Shown: piece after piece, positions 32,862-43,229 of the stretch | Numbering within the stretch: the stretch's first letter is position 1 | How the letters are laid out: every line of letters begins with the position of its first letter | Assembly: GCA_963169105.1 (NCBI GenBank) | Contig: OY720637.1 | Location: 53,528,964-53,592,963, forward strand | Reading direction: 5' to 3' | From: Ceriagrion tenellum | Taxonomy: Eukaryota; Arthropoda; Insecta; Odonata; Coenagrionidae | Length of the DNA: 64,000 nt | The notes under the pieces: generated by a model | Seen by the model: the letters and a program-made list of their open reading frames with translations, nothing else | Told to the model about the DNA's origin: nothing | The model's database searches: none | Translations under genes and position numbers: made by a program

Positions 32862-33059
32862 TACTGAACTAGTGAACACAGAAGTATTTTTTAGTCTTAG
32901 ATGCCGAATAACTATCGGCACTTTCGTATATACTACTATAAATCTAATATTGTAATTATTCTAATGAAAATTAATAATCAAGTGCGATGTAAACAGCCGT
33001 TATGGATTGTTCTGTACCCGTCCTTATCAAATAACACCATTGCTTTGTTATTAGGGCAG

Positions 33060-33225
33060 GATATCAAGCTCCTCGTATGAAAAAGTCAAAGAGAGATGCT
33101 ACTTCGCTCTCGTTAGGCCACACCTCGAACATGCCGCGAGCATTTGGGACCCTAGTCAAAGATATTTTACCAAAAACATTAGTAAAATACAAAGAATTGA
33201 TGTAAAGCGTCAATTTCCAAGTATT
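33060..33225 (+). pseudogene. CR1/L2-like LINE fragment (C-terminal RT)
   Basis: The plus strand reads YEKVKERCYFALVRPHLEHA then ASIWDPSQRYF and KIQRIDVKRQF. It is the VKERCYFALVRPHLEYAASIWDP block in good condition, about 50 residues, cut at both ends. The antisense 61-codon frame is a shadow. Confidence 0.85.
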
Positions 33226-33229
33226 CCAA

Positions 33230-34140
33230 AAAACGATTGCCCTATCCATATGTCACAGTGTAACTTAGCGACGGATTTCAGTAGTGAAAGATGGACTACT
33301 CTTTGCAGCTACTTCCTAAAGAAACTACCTCCTCTAATTGGGTTTTCCCTGATTAAATGTTAAACGGCGACTAATATCCTGATTATTACTGTTTAATGGT
33401 CATAGCTGATTTGTAATGTTGAAGGGAAGACCTAGAACACGGTGCTATATCCTGTTCCACAAATCGATAATATTGTTGATTCTAAAATAGCTTAATGGAT
33501 TGAATTAATTTTGTGCAATTCCATTCGAGTACTTACTGTGACTTCAGCTACAAATTTTATAAATGCGGGAAATCTTATCTATCGTTCTGATTCATTTTAT
33601 AGGAATGCACCTGACAATATGCATACTTTATGAAAACAAACCAGTCCTTCCATTCTTAACTTGTTTACCGTAAACAATCAGTTTTTAACTAAAGTACAAA
33701 TTTTGAAGATTACAGTGATTTTCTATGGAACCGAAACATAACTGATGCATCACAAAACGAGCCAATTCCACAAGTATATTACACGACCTAGGTTTCGCCT
33801 TAACAACATCATCAAGTGACAACTACAAGGTTTTATATATACAAGGTTTTACTTTTACTAAACAAAGTTACACTTTGACTAACAACAACAAGGTTTTAGT
33901 TAAAGTGTTTATATGACTCAAATTAATTCACCTTTTTTGAGGTATCACGCTTCTAACTCGGATTACACAATATTGAGGCAGTCAGTTCATTCCTGGGCGG
34001 CCGGGTGTCCCTGGCATGTGATACTTATGAATCAATAGGGTTACATAGATTTTTGCACTGTTTATCAAAATGCAATTTAAAAAATGTCTTCTAATGCTCA
34101 TACATCGGCTTTTTATCGTATAATCCATCTCGGGAGAAAT
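33230..34140. other. No clear feature; short ACAAGGTTTT repeats
   Basis: AT-rich. ACAAGGTTTTA is repeated three times at 33826-33900 in irregular spacing. Nothing else recognised. Confidence 0.4.
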
Positions 34141-34710
34141 TTTATTACTCATTTTTATTTATTTATTTGTTCCTCGTATAAGCACATACTCATAAAGGTA
34201 AATATTGCAAGATTTCAAAACGAGGGAAATAGGCTAGCAACCTGTTTGGTAGTATAGCAACGAAGTAGGATAGCAACCTGTTTGGTTTAAGCGACTGTTT
34301 CTTGTCAAAAAAAATACATCTATATAGAAAACAACTAAAATCAGTCACTGTGCCGCAAAATTTCAAATCACATTACAAAAATTATTAATGGATACAAAAA
34401 ATGTAAACAATAAGAAAATGAAAATGGGTGAAAACATTAATGATTCCGGAACACACAACAAAATCTGATTAGGATCCCTGCAATTTACTGAGAGTTATAG
34501 TTTTATAAGGTTATGATACATAAATAATATAACATGAACCTTTTTGCAGGAAAATATTTGAAAATGATTTAATTACACGTAATAAAAATAATGCAAGTAT
34601 CATCAGCCTATCTAAACAAAAGACCTTTACTCACTCCTTTTAAACTAATATTTCTCCTCCTTTTTTCCGAATAACCATTCCTTAACAAGTTTTAAAAAGG
34701 TTCCTTATTT
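34141..34710 (-). pseudogene. Jockey-like LINE 3' end
   Basis: At the lower edge the minus strand ends in ACGAGGAACAAATAAATAAA, a typical A-rich non-LTR 3' tail. At the upper edge (about 34700-34640) the frame FLKLVKEWLFGKKEEKY and a stop resembles the FKKxLKxWL end of LINE proteins. Between lie about 450 bases of AT-rich 3' UTR. Confidence 0.5.
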
Positions 34711-34979
34711 ATCAGCACCAGTTATATTCAAAGGTAAGGAAACGAACAATATAGGGTCGAGGTAAAGATAGCAAAGATTAAAAAATTCTCCAATGGCCGT
34801 AAAAATGGCACCACTCGTCAAACATGCAACCACACAACACTTACTGTGTTGGTTTGCGGGAATGGGGATTCCACAGCAGGGACCAACCACAGCCTCTCTA
34901 CCAGAATACCCTCCTGTGATGGTTTACGGGAATGTTACTTCCTCGCCAGTGACCACCACAGACACACACATTTTCAACC

Positions 34980-35090
34980 CAGTTGGGATCCTTTTCGAGG
35001 GCTAATGGGACCCTGATAAGGATGCCTAGGTTATAACCTGAGATCCTTCATAGGGCTAATGGGATCCTACTAAGGATGCCTGGTCATTAC
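34980..35090. repeat. Tandem duplication, 54-bp period
   Basis: AGGGCTAATGGGAxCC, then TAAGGATGCCT occurs at 34998 and again at 35052, preceded each time by GATCCTT. Two units, moderately diverged. It is probably part of the repeat unit that continues to 35330. Confidence 0.7.
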
Positions 35091-35179
35091 CACAATCACA
35101 CTCACAAGCACTCAAATCACTCACTCACACACACAGACGGGCCCAACTTCTGGGAGAAATCGCTCAAAAAGAGCGTGGT

Positions 35180-35330
35180 CAAAATATAAACACAAAGACA
35201 AACGAGGGTGAGCGTCGGATACGCGTATTTCGGCCACAAGGTGGCCCTCTTCAGCGAGCTGAAGGGAAAAGCACTTGCAACACGAGGTTGTAAGAGGAGG
35301 TGCTCCTCAAGGTAAAGAAATGATCGGCAA
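35180..35330 (-). repeat. Penelope-like 3' tail candidate
   Basis: On the minus strand CTGAAGAGGGCCACCTTGTG, then GCCGAAATACGCGTATCCG. A hairpin-forming GAAGA-GGCCAC-GTGGCC-GAAA-CGCGT string commonly follows Penelope-like coding regions. No GIY-YIG or RT coding is adjacent here, so the class is inferred from the tail only. Confidence 0.4.
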
Positions 35331-35596
35331 AGAATTTCATTGTTTGGTTTAGGTATAAAAAAATTATAATTTGCTCTTAGGGTATAGGCTCTGAGCTTTT
35401 CATGTTCACATTATAAAAAATTCGTAAAACCGTATAAACAAACAAATGCCTTAGGAGTAAAATATTTACCTTTTTAAATATAGGAAAGAAAAGCGCTGTG
35501 GTTGAGGCTCACGTCATTACCCTTAAATCATTTTGCAATTTGCTGTTCATGCTTGGTTGGCTTCTTCATTTTGAACGTGTGTCTATATATGTAGTA

Positions 35597-36630
35597 CATC
35601 TACATCTACGTCATACCCTGCAAGCCACCCAAAGGGTGTGTGGCAGGGGGTGCTTTCGCACCAGGCATGCATGAATGATATGGTAGAACACCGACATTAC
35701 ATTAAAACCCGCGTACCACACATGCAAAGCGCCAATTACAAATCTAATACCCAAGAAACATTCTATCTCCAATCGTTCTAACATGCAAGGGATACAAAGA
35801 CTACTACTACAGATTCAAAATATCATGCATAAATAAGAACATCATTATTTACATCATGCATAAATAAGAAAGAGGAGAATATAATGAGAAAGATTAACTG
35901 CCTGCCTATTGTCAATACTCGAACTATTCATGACGACGATCACAGCTGTTATGGTCCCGAATGGTACGCGGCAAAAATGACATTTTATACCTATCGGTTC
36001 TACAATCTAGCTCTCTAATTTTATTGGCGCGATCTAATCTGCCGTAGTACGAAGGGGTTAATAGTATGTTTTTTACGTCGTCAGTAAAATGATTTTCCTG
36101 AAATTTATTTAGGAGGTTAAGCCTATAATTTAATCTACGCTGTGATAGCGATTCCCATCCTAATTCTTCTAACAGTCCAGACACACTAGCCAACTTATCG
36201 TAGCATCGTTTCACAAACCTAGCTCCTCTTCGCTGGACGCGATCTAACTCTGATATCAACCCCGTTTCGTATGGATCCCATACACTAACAGCATATTCCA
36301 GATGAGGCCTAACGATTGAAAAATAACAACGTTCTTTCACTTTCTCATCACATTTTCCGAGTACTCTCTTGATAAAGCCTAGCTTCCTATATGCTTGACC
36401 GCATATCTCCCTAATATGTTTTCCCCAAGATAGGTCGTGACTAATTGTGACTCCTAAGTACTTAACAGACTCGGCGTGAATAATTTCTGTATTTTTAATT
36501 CTGTAAGCCCTAACTGGCCAATTTTTCTTTTTCCAAAAGCTGACTGCTACGCACTTTTTTATGTTTAGTTCCATCTGCCACTTTTCGCACCAAGCATGAA
36601 TAGCAAGTAGGTCGATTGTTAATACAGTGG
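35597..36630 (-). pseudogene. CR1/L2-like LINE, best-preserved C-terminal RT
   Basis: The longest open frame of the window (216 codons, 36574-35924). Coding can be followed a little further upstream as DLLAIHAWCEKWQ. The frame has KYLGVTISHDLSWGKHI, GFIKRVLGKCDEKVKERC, RPHLEYAVSVWDP, RRGARFVKRCYDKL, LEELGWESLSQRRLNYRLN and a natural end near FLPRTIRDHN. This covers the RT thumb and C-terminal region. The palm with YADD would lie upstream and is lost by 5' truncation at about 36628. The 3' UTR follows to 35597 with the stem-loop at 35616-35648. It is a dead-on-arrival copy but relatively young, with no internal stop. Confidence 0.9.
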
Positions 36631-36634
36631 TATG

Positions 36635-37145
36635 TATGTATTATCGGGAAGGCTTGATAGAGAGACACGGATTTCGCTCGCTTAAACATTTTAAGTGCCG
36701 ATGCTCGACCGGAAACGTATGTCGAAAGTAATAATCTAGGTTTTGATCGCATGTGAAAACTGTTTGGCGTTAATTCAGAAAACAAAATCTAAAACATCGC
36801 CTCCGACTTCCACCCCGCTTGAATAAAGTGACCGTTCCGCCGTTTGTTCTTGATTTTACGCTTTCCTCGCATAAATTACGGCGATCAAGGCCCTAGCCCC
36901 CGTCTCCTTCTCTCAGCCTCCGTCAATCCTACCGACATTATCGTGATCAGTTGTCCGGAGTGGGCCTTGGAAGAGGATGAGCTCCCACGAGCAATTCTGA
37001 GCCAACTCTTCGTCAGTGCTGGATTGAGTGCGAAGTCTTTAAGTAAGCATGGCGACACTCGTGTACATATTTGGGGCCGATATTAAAACCTCGTGCCTTT
37101 TTAAATAGCTTGCAGAGTCGAAGAGAAAAGGAAACTGTCCTTTAA
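36635..37145. other. No recognisable feature
   Basis: Mixed DNA; the 80-codon frame at 36844-37086 has no motif. Confidence 0.45.
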
Positions 37146-37149
37146 TAAA

Positions 37150-37320
37150 CCACAATACCACAGTTTTAATAGACCACAATAAAAACTGAGCTTCTCTAAA
37201 TACACTCCCATAGTACATGTCACCATTTCACCTCCAGAAATTTCACATCTTTACACGGTTGGTGACCTACCACCCCCTGCCACACGCCCATGCGGCGGCT
37301 CGCGGGGAATTATGTAGATG
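37150..37320 (+). pseudogene. CR1/L2-like LINE 3' UTR
   Basis: CAATAAAAACTGAGCTTCTC, ACTCCCATAGTACATGTCAC, then CCCCCTGCCACACGCCCATG and a terminal TATGTAGATG. It aligns with 22210-22383 and 60790-60956. Only the last few codons and the UTR stem-loop remain. Confidence 0.78.
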
Positions 37321-37558
37321 AACACTAACGAGTAAAGAATAACGCGATGGATCGGGCACACTCTGAGGCTCAATAGGTTTGTGAGGAATACGATTGCGAA
37401 TGAAGGAGAATTAGATGGGAAAGTCTCGTGGAAGGCCAAGGATAAATATACCAAATAAGCAAACAGGAAAGTACATGAGAAGAACTACCAGGGTAGCTAA
37501 AGAGTAATGGAGCCAGCATTTACGCTTTCAGACCGCCGCGCCGATTAAAAATTAGACT

Positions 37559-38226
37559 TATATTTTATCTAAATTCCCAACCAATGTATTTTCCGACGAG
37601 GTTGTTAAAATCTTACGAGCTCCAACATACCATGGTAGATCATATCGTAAAAATAAATTTTGGGGAAATTGACTGCGGAACAGTGAGGTTTTAAGTGTCG
37701 TTATACCCGCGATCAATAATAATAATAATAATTTGTCTTTATAAATTAGTAATTTCAATAATTTAGGTCTGTGCCGTTCTCTCTTGCAATTAACTCATTT
37801 GACGAACACAAACACCCATGTTCTGGGCAGTAAATATTCTATCCAGGAGGGAATCGAAACCGCGACCCCCGGGTTAGCCGGCGAGGTCTTCACCCCTTTC
37901 ACTGGGACCGACAATTATGGCGATCAATGAGACTTTGAAGTAGGTTAGTCGACAGGTAGTGTAGCTGATTAGTTGGTTTGCACCCTAATGCTTGTTTTTT
38001 TTATTCTACCAAGGAGTACTAACATCACGTTTTGCAAGATCCCGGCAAGGTGCTTGTATCTCGTTTACGTAGTTGCATGATACATTAATTCAATAGCTTT
38101 CGTAGCATTGGTATCATGCCAAATGTATACTGTATGTTTGTTTAAGTTACGTGTAAATTATAGTGCATGTTGGTGATGACCCATCCCTGGGGTAGCTTGC
38201 AAGGTAAAGTGTAGACGTAAATGTAG
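37559..38226 (+). pseudogene. CR1/L2-like LINE tail (second subfamily), SINE-interrupted
   Basis: The plus strand reads FSDEVVKILRAPTYHGRSYR and continues at 55350 in a sister copy as FSDEVINILRTPTYFGRSDH; both correspond to the DDVKNILLTPSYYGRLDR region of the frame at 35924. The long 3' UTR ends GTTGGTGATGACCCATCCCT, GGGTAGCTTGC and GTAGACGTAAATGTA. A tRNA-derived SINE lies inside at 37718-37919. Confidence 0.75.
37718..37919 (-). mobile_element. tRNA-derived SINE inside a LINE tail
   Basis: On the minus strand it starts GTCCCAGTGAAAGGGGTGAA, has a B box in GGTTTCGATTCCC, a body of about 100 bases, and ends in (ATT)n. GCGATCAAT occurs on both sides (37709-37717 and 37920-37928) as a candidate 9-bp duplication. 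Comparison with the sister LINE tail at 55460-55500 leaves about 10 bases of doubt at the 5' edge. No intact tRNA fold; transcription would rely on the internal pol III promoter. Confidence 0.68.
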
Positions 38227-38340
38227 CATTAGATAGGGAGGGATTTAGGGCTGCAGTCTACCAATCTTAGGATTGAACGACCAATGATGATTACAACTTT
38301 CTCTGAAGTTAGCTCTTAAAGAAAAACATATGACAAACGT
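38227..38340 (+). pseudogene. LINE 3' end, AAVNQS subfamily
   Basis: GCATTAGATAGGGAGGGATT, then GGCTGCAGTCTACCAATC, TTAGGATTGAACGACC and the UTR start ACAACTTTCTCTGAAGTTAG. It is the reverse-complement match of 51060-51170 and 62240-62350. About 110 bases only. Confidence 0.75.
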
Positions 38341-38344
38341 CAGA

Positions 38345-38870
38345 CGCAAAAGTGGATTTTACATTATATCTTTCCCTTTTACGGAGGACAAACCAGCTGT
38401 TATGCTTAGCGTGCCAAATGCAAAAGAACCCTGTGGATTGTTATGGCCTCGGCTACTTAATTAATAAGAAAAGATGAAAAATGAGAAAACCACAATTTTT
38501 TCTGGTATTAATTTATTTCCTTGAATATTGCAGTGGGGGAAACGGGTATAGGGTTTGAGAAATTGAACGGGAGGTCAGCATTTACGATGAAGACGTTCAC
38601 ATGTACTAGAGGAATAGAAATTGGAGCTTTGCGTTTGAACGTTAAGAAAAGTGCTTTGCATGGTGAGTGAGGGGAGGAGAATGCATGAGGAAATTAAGGT
38701 AGCTCTGGCTTGACTACGTGAGTCAAAGCAAATACTAAGTTACACATTTTTATTTCTTCAGGCTCAAAAATCTTACTTTTGCTGATGAAATAGGTCATCT
38801 ATTGAAAACCAAAATTTAGGTACAAAATATACTGATTATTCCACGAGTATATTTTTCATGGCCACATTTG
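38345..38870. other. No recognisable feature
   Basis: AT-rich DNA with no motif. Confidence 0.45.
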
Positions 38871-38874
38871 TTAA

Positions 38875-39272
38875 CACTAGAAGCCCCGGGACTTCAGTAT
38901 ACCTAGAAGCCCCGCGGTGGGTCAATTGGTTTTTTTGCTTTTTGTTCTTCCTATCTTTTATCATATACAGATTTTTCAGTATAAGTGTTATTATTGGTGT
39001 TTTATTTGGTTCAATCAGCTCCAGAATATTTTTCAATATGATTTCCAGTTGAAATAATATGGAGTGGGTCAATTGAATCACCCCGGGGCTTCTAGGTATA
39101 CTTTTATTTTTTAAGGAAACTAATGAAGATAACTTCAAAATTTTGGTAAAAAGAGCATATCTGTATTTATTTTAAAGTAATAAAAGCATTTTATGATCCG
39201 TTAAAATTAACGGCGTAACATAATCGCGAATTTCAAAATGGGTCAATTGACCCACCCCGGGGCTTCTAAGTG
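38875..39272. mobile_element. piggyBac-like MITE (outer), one end shortened
   Basis: It begins CACTAGAAGCCCCGGG after TTAA (38871-38874) and ends CCCGGGGCTTCTAAGTG before TTAT (39273-39276). TTAA target sites and a CxCTAGAAG-type terminus point to the piggyBac superfamily. The right side keeps the subterminal palindrome GGGTCAATTGACCC (39240-39253). The left lost it after 16 bases. A second related element sits near the left end. Confidence 0.6.
38902..39096. mobile_element. piggyBac-like MITE (inner, nested)
   Basis: CCTAGAAGCCCCGCGGTGGG, then TCAATTGG at the left is mirrored at the right by CAATTGAATCACCCCGGGGC, then TTCTAGG, giving TIRs of about 28 bases with few differences. TATA flanks both sides (38898-38901 and 39097-39100), a tetranucleotide duplication that differs from the canonical TTAA. 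The 64-codon frame inside is not transposase. Confidence 0.7.
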
Positions 39273-39276
39273 TTAT

Positions 39277-40139
39277 GCCATGGGAGCCGACTGCAGCGCC
39301 AGTTGCATGGAAATCACGTATTTTGACTTCAATGACGGCAGTAACTCGCTAATAACTTTTAAAATAGGTTTGTATTTTATTTTTATTCAATTCCTTAAGT
39401 ATTTTTATTCTTATAATCGGTCATAATTAAAAGCTTGATATGCTTGCTGGTTCAAATTGACGTTTTTCTGGTGAACTCTGAGCAATCTCCATAATAACCC
39501 ATGTTCAAATCTCCACTTTCTCAGCCTAATTACTATGTAAATAGCTCGGAAACCATGCTTAGAAACTAAGCTCCGCTTAGGTATTGGAACTCCGTGTAGA
39601 GGAAAAGCATTTCAAATGTACTGACCTAAATTCTCATTTATGGTTGGTTCATGATGATGCTCCACTGCATCACATATGATACCGTTGAATCCATCACAAC
39701 CATGAAGTTTTATCACAGTCTAATAATATACGGTCGTGATACTCATTGCTAATTACCTTATGCTGAGCTGCAGCTTGCGCCAGTGGCGTCTTTTACGGTC
39801 AGTAAGTAAAACTAACCCGCCCTCTGGGTAACGCTGAGAAATTGCATTGGATATAATAAGATATAATGAATGAAATTGGATATCAGCTATGCAAAACCTA
39901 CTCTGTTTCACAACAGCAATATTAGGGAACCTATATTTCCGTTCATTCTGCTGGAAATGATTTTTTTACCCCAAGATATTTGTAGTTTCCTTCGAATGTA
40001 TTTTGTACAGGATATGATTATGCGAAGCATTATAATACCTGCATCCGGAAACTCTCATCTCTTGCAAAATGGGGGTAAAATGATGCATCTTATTATTCTC
40101 GGGAAGATTTTTGAGTATTTTTTTAAATTGACTATGTGA
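39277..40139. other. No recognisable feature
   Basis: AT-rich; the 89-codon frame at 39870-40139 has no motif. Confidence 0.45.
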
Positions 40140-40140
40140 A

Positions 40141-40215
40141 ATAAACTTTGACTTGCTCGCCGCCGCACAGCGTCACTGAGCTCCAAGCTGCAAGTTTACT
40201 GCAATTGTTGTCGGG
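40141..40215 (+). repeat. Interspersed repeat shared with 48815-48890
   Basis: GCCGCCGCACAGCGTCACTG, then AGTTTACTGCAATTGTTGTCG is matched in reverse complement at 48815-48890 (GACGACAATTGCAGTAAACT, GTGACGCCGTGCGGTGGC). At the second site it lies beside a CR1-like tail. Family unknown. Confidence 0.6.
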
Positions 40216-40219
40216 ACTG

Positions 40220-41038
40220 TGTTATTAGTGTTTGGTTTTATTAGACTCTCCCACAAAGTGACCCGTGAACAATGATTTGCCCATCTTCATTCCATAGATA
40301 TGCGTCTTCTTCATTATAGCTCTTTTCGTTTTGCACATCTTCCGCGAGAGAGAAAGTAGAGGGCGGCCAACCAGAGGATTACATTTAACGCGGCAGACGG
40401 ATAACCCGCTGAGAGCCGCGGTCGCTCCGTGACGAAGATCGGGAAAGAATCGGAGGATTAATTTTGGTGTGCTAGACGGGAAGGTTGATTCACTTAATTT
40501 CATACGAACACCGTCTGGGTCTGGCGACTCCGAAAAGTGTTCCATTAAGCATCGCGAAGTGAAATTTCCTGTCCTTTGTTCCCGAAGACACGGAACCCGA
40601 GTTCCCGTAATCATTATTAACCATTATTACTAACTCGTTACTGCCGGACTCCCAGGGGTTAAAAATTCGACTAAGAATCATACGAGGTGACGTTCTCATT
40701 GGCCGAGAAAAATTTGTTTCATATAATTGATAACATATTTTTTATGGTAAATTATAAAGTACTGAATGTTTGGATATACATATAATTATGGTTTTCCTAT
40801 ACAGTATCAAAGATTTCATCACGATTTAGCTTCATGTGTCTTCATTGTCAAAAAGTGTGTTGTAAAAAAATTGGCAACCATGGTTACAACCGCTTGATGT
40901 ACCTTGCATTCATGTAGGCACTATATTTCATTTTTAATCTGCGTCCAAACTCAAGTCCACATAATTGTTACACCGACAGTAGACCTACAAGATAGGACTG
41001 ATGGGGAAAGCATCGTAAAGAGAGGTATCATTTTTGCT
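40220..41038. other. No recognisable feature
   Basis: Mixed DNA. The 129-codon minus frame at 40225-40614 shows no domain I recognise and no second copy in the window; it could be a chance frame. Confidence 0.4.
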
Positions 41039-41040
41039 GT

Positions 41041-41290
41041 CTACATATACATACTACCTTGCGAGCCGCCACATGGACATGAAACAGGTTACGTTAGGAC
41101 AGCAGCCGTGTGCAGATGTAAGGGATAAGGTTTGGGGAGGTTAAATGGTGACGTGTATTATGAGTGTATGTGTGGAGCTAAGTTTGTATTGTGGTCGCTT
41201 ATTGTACGCGGAAAGAACGAGTTTTTGTACCTATCTGTTCGGCACTTTATCCCTCTCGTTGTTTTATATTACCCTTCGAGATGAACGTCG
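41041..41290 (-). pseudogene. CR1/L2-like LINE 3' end
   Basis: CTACATATACATACTACC and the stem-loop region mark the 3' end. Minus coding gives the CCGAACAGATAG (CRTDR) and FFPxxI region, with an upstream segment ending GTTCATCTCGAAGGGTAATA. That upstream segment matches 22120-22150 rather than the usual RSDR coding, so these two copies share a rearranged 5' junction. Confidence 0.72.
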
Positions 41291-41295
41291 AAAAC

Positions 41296-41727
41296 ATTCG
41301 AAAAAATTACACGATCCATCTCTTCTGCCACCTCCGAACCTCGGCACTAGTTTCCTCTCTTCTCCAACCATATCTGATTCCTTCTCGTTTCTCTTCTCGC
41401 CTCCCAGCTCACCCTCTCCTTACTTCTCCACACCCACATCTCAAACGCGTCAAATCTGCGACCATCCTCCCTTCGCAATGACCCAATCTCCCACCCATAC
41501 AGCGCAATACTGTATATTAGAGTTTTCATCAGCCTTTCCTTTACGTCTCTACTCAGACCCCCCTCATCAATTACCTCCTCTTTTAAAAAGCTTATTCAGC
41601 CTGGCAATTCTTCATCTTATGTCCCTACTACTAAACCTATTCCCCTCCAGAATATTACCCAGGTGCGCAAACTGTACGACTTGCTCTATTTGGTACCCGC
41701 CCATCCATACGCTAAGTCTTGCTTTCA
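41296..41727 (-). pseudogene. RTE-like LINE remnant (thumb and connector)
   Basis: From 41727 the minus strand reads KARLSVWMGGYQIEQVVQFA with HLG, then KTLIYSIALYGWEIGSLRRE, GRRFDAFEMWVWRSKERVSW and RRETRRNQIWLEKRG. These are the thumb (KIEQVxxFxYLG) and the YGSETWTLRKED...FEMWVWRRMEKVSW connector. Frameshifts and stops are common. It sits between two CR1-like tails. The 215-codon plus frame at 41145-41792 is antisense to these elements and is not a gene. Confidence 0.8.
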
Positions 41728-41736
41728 TGTACCCCT

Positions 41737-42140
41737 ATATCTACATGCTACCCTGCGAGCCGCCGCATGAGTGTGTGGCAGGAGGGTGTTAGGACACCAG
41801 CCGGGTAAAGATATAAGGAATAAGGTTATGGGAGTTGAAATAGTGAAGTCTATTATGGGAGTGTATTTAGCGGAGCTCAATTTTTATTGTGGAAAGAACG
41901 AATTTTTGTGCCTATCTGTTCGGCAATATTTTATCGCTTCTGTCGGAACTAGAGATGTAGTGAGGCGTCATGATAATACTCTCTGTGTCTCTTTGAAACA
42001 CACCAGTTCCAAATTCCTTAAGCAAGCTAAGCCTAGCATGTAGCCTCCGAGTCTCTAGGGGCTCCCACTTTAGTCCCCCTAAAAGCTGTGAAACACTATA
42101 TATTCGCTCGTAGCAGTTTTTAACTTTACTTTATAAGTGA
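41737..42140 (-). pseudogene. CR1/L2-like LINE 3' half
   Basis: It starts at the 3' end with ATCTACATGCTACCCTGC and the stem-loop (41751-41783). Upstream minus coding corresponds to the CRTDR, RSDR, LRLLEQL and LEPLETR regions, ending near the ARFVKNCY motif at 42120. It parallels 31075-31500 almost base by base with separate mutations. Confidence 0.82.
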
Positions 42141-42181
42141 TGGTGCAGTCGTAGACAGTTTTAATTTTTACATAACACACA

Positions 42182-42215
42182 CTCTCAGTTTCATCAGGTG
42201 TGATGAAACTGAGAG
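42182..42215. repeat. Perfect 15-bp hairpin
   Basis: CTCTCAGTTTCATCA and TGATGAAACTGAGAG are exact complements around the loop GGTG. It lies 40 bases beyond a LINE fragment in otherwise unremarkable DNA. Confidence 0.85.
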
Positions 42216-42489
42216 CTACGAGAGAACGTAAATGATACGTCCTTTTGCAAGTAACATTAATCAGACATTGTAAAATACGGCCTAAACGTTCGCCGCTTGT
42301 AGTTTTTCTCGGGGGGCCTACCTCCTAAAACATATCGATGGGAACAATCCCTCAACCCTCTCGGTTCTCTGAACATTCGACAGATGCAGCTGTTGAAATG
42401 CCCGCTCCCCTCCGTCCGATATATCCACCCTTCCGTCTACGCCGCATTCTTTCTTTCCACGCTTACATTCCCTTTAGGACAGGCATTCC

Positions 42490-42620
42490 CCTCCCTTATC
42501 TATCTCTTGTGCCCCTCTGTGCACACAGACATCGATACGGATCCATCGGTGGCCGTTGCACATCGACAAACAACCATGAAACCTTCGACAGAGATAAGAG
42601 AAAGGTGAAAGAGGGTCGAG
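42490..42620 (+). repeat. Repeat shared with 46950-47090
   Basis: CCTTATCTATCTCTTGTGCC, CATCGGTGGCCGTTGCACAT, AAACAACCATGAAACCTTCG and GAGATAAG occur in the same order at 46955-47085. Both ends have complementary CTTATCTC/GAGATAAG, so each unit can fold. The frames in it are not shared between copies; family unknown. Confidence 0.6.
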
Positions 42621-42881
42621 ATGGAAAAAAATCGTTTTTTTGTTGTGCGGAAGTTTTAAAACTTCTATTATGAAAAAGCTTCATTATGAAATTCCCCTTT
42701 TCCCTTTTTTTAGTGAGTTACATGGCGTGTTGACGCACGAAAGTGAAGCCTGTTTTACTCCTCAAAATGGTACACCTAACATGGCTACCGTGCGCAATTT
42801 GTTCGTTTATTATTTGAGACAAGGATTCTACAGAGTCCTTGACAACTCTACGGATTTACGGTGTCCTTGATTTGAGTATTG

Positions 42882-43229
42882 CAGCGGCTCCCAAACTTTT
42901 CTGTCCTGGGACCCACCTCCAACCTGGAATATTTTTCGCGACCCAATATTACCCGGCGCCGGCGGGACAAAAGACAACAGACCCGTACAACGTAGCGAAG
43001 TCTCTTCGCTTTCACATAAATAGTCTCGACTGACTATATAGTCTATGTTCACTTTATTATTTTTAATGTTTCTTATTGTTAGTTTACCGTTAGAACATAT
43101 TTGAAGAGAATTTTTGGGTAATTATTTAAGATTTAATTTTTACTTTAAAAGGCACCTTCCCTGCGCGACCCACCAAAATTGCTCCCGCGACCCACCAGTG
43201 GGTCGCGACCCATAGTTTGGGAACCGCTG
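42882..43229. mobile_element. Intact hAT MITE with perfect 8-bp duplication
   Basis: CAGCGGCTCCCAAACTTTTC opens and ATAGTTTGGGAACCGCTG closes the element (TIR about 16 bases, one or two mismatches). GAGTATTG flanks both sides exactly (42874-42881 and 43230-43237). Subterminal GGGTCGCGACCC and CGCGACCCACC motifs recur. CAGxGGTTCCCAAACT ends with 8-bp duplications are diagnostic of hAT elements. It is 348 bp, non-coding, and depends on a transposase elsewhere. The perfect duplication implies a fairly recent insertion. Confidence 0.93.

Noticed and set aside
41145..41792. 215-codon plus-strand frame as a gene
   Set aside because: It runs antisense through two LINE remnants (41041-41290 and 41296-41727), whose minus-strand coding is recognisable; the plus frame has no domain.
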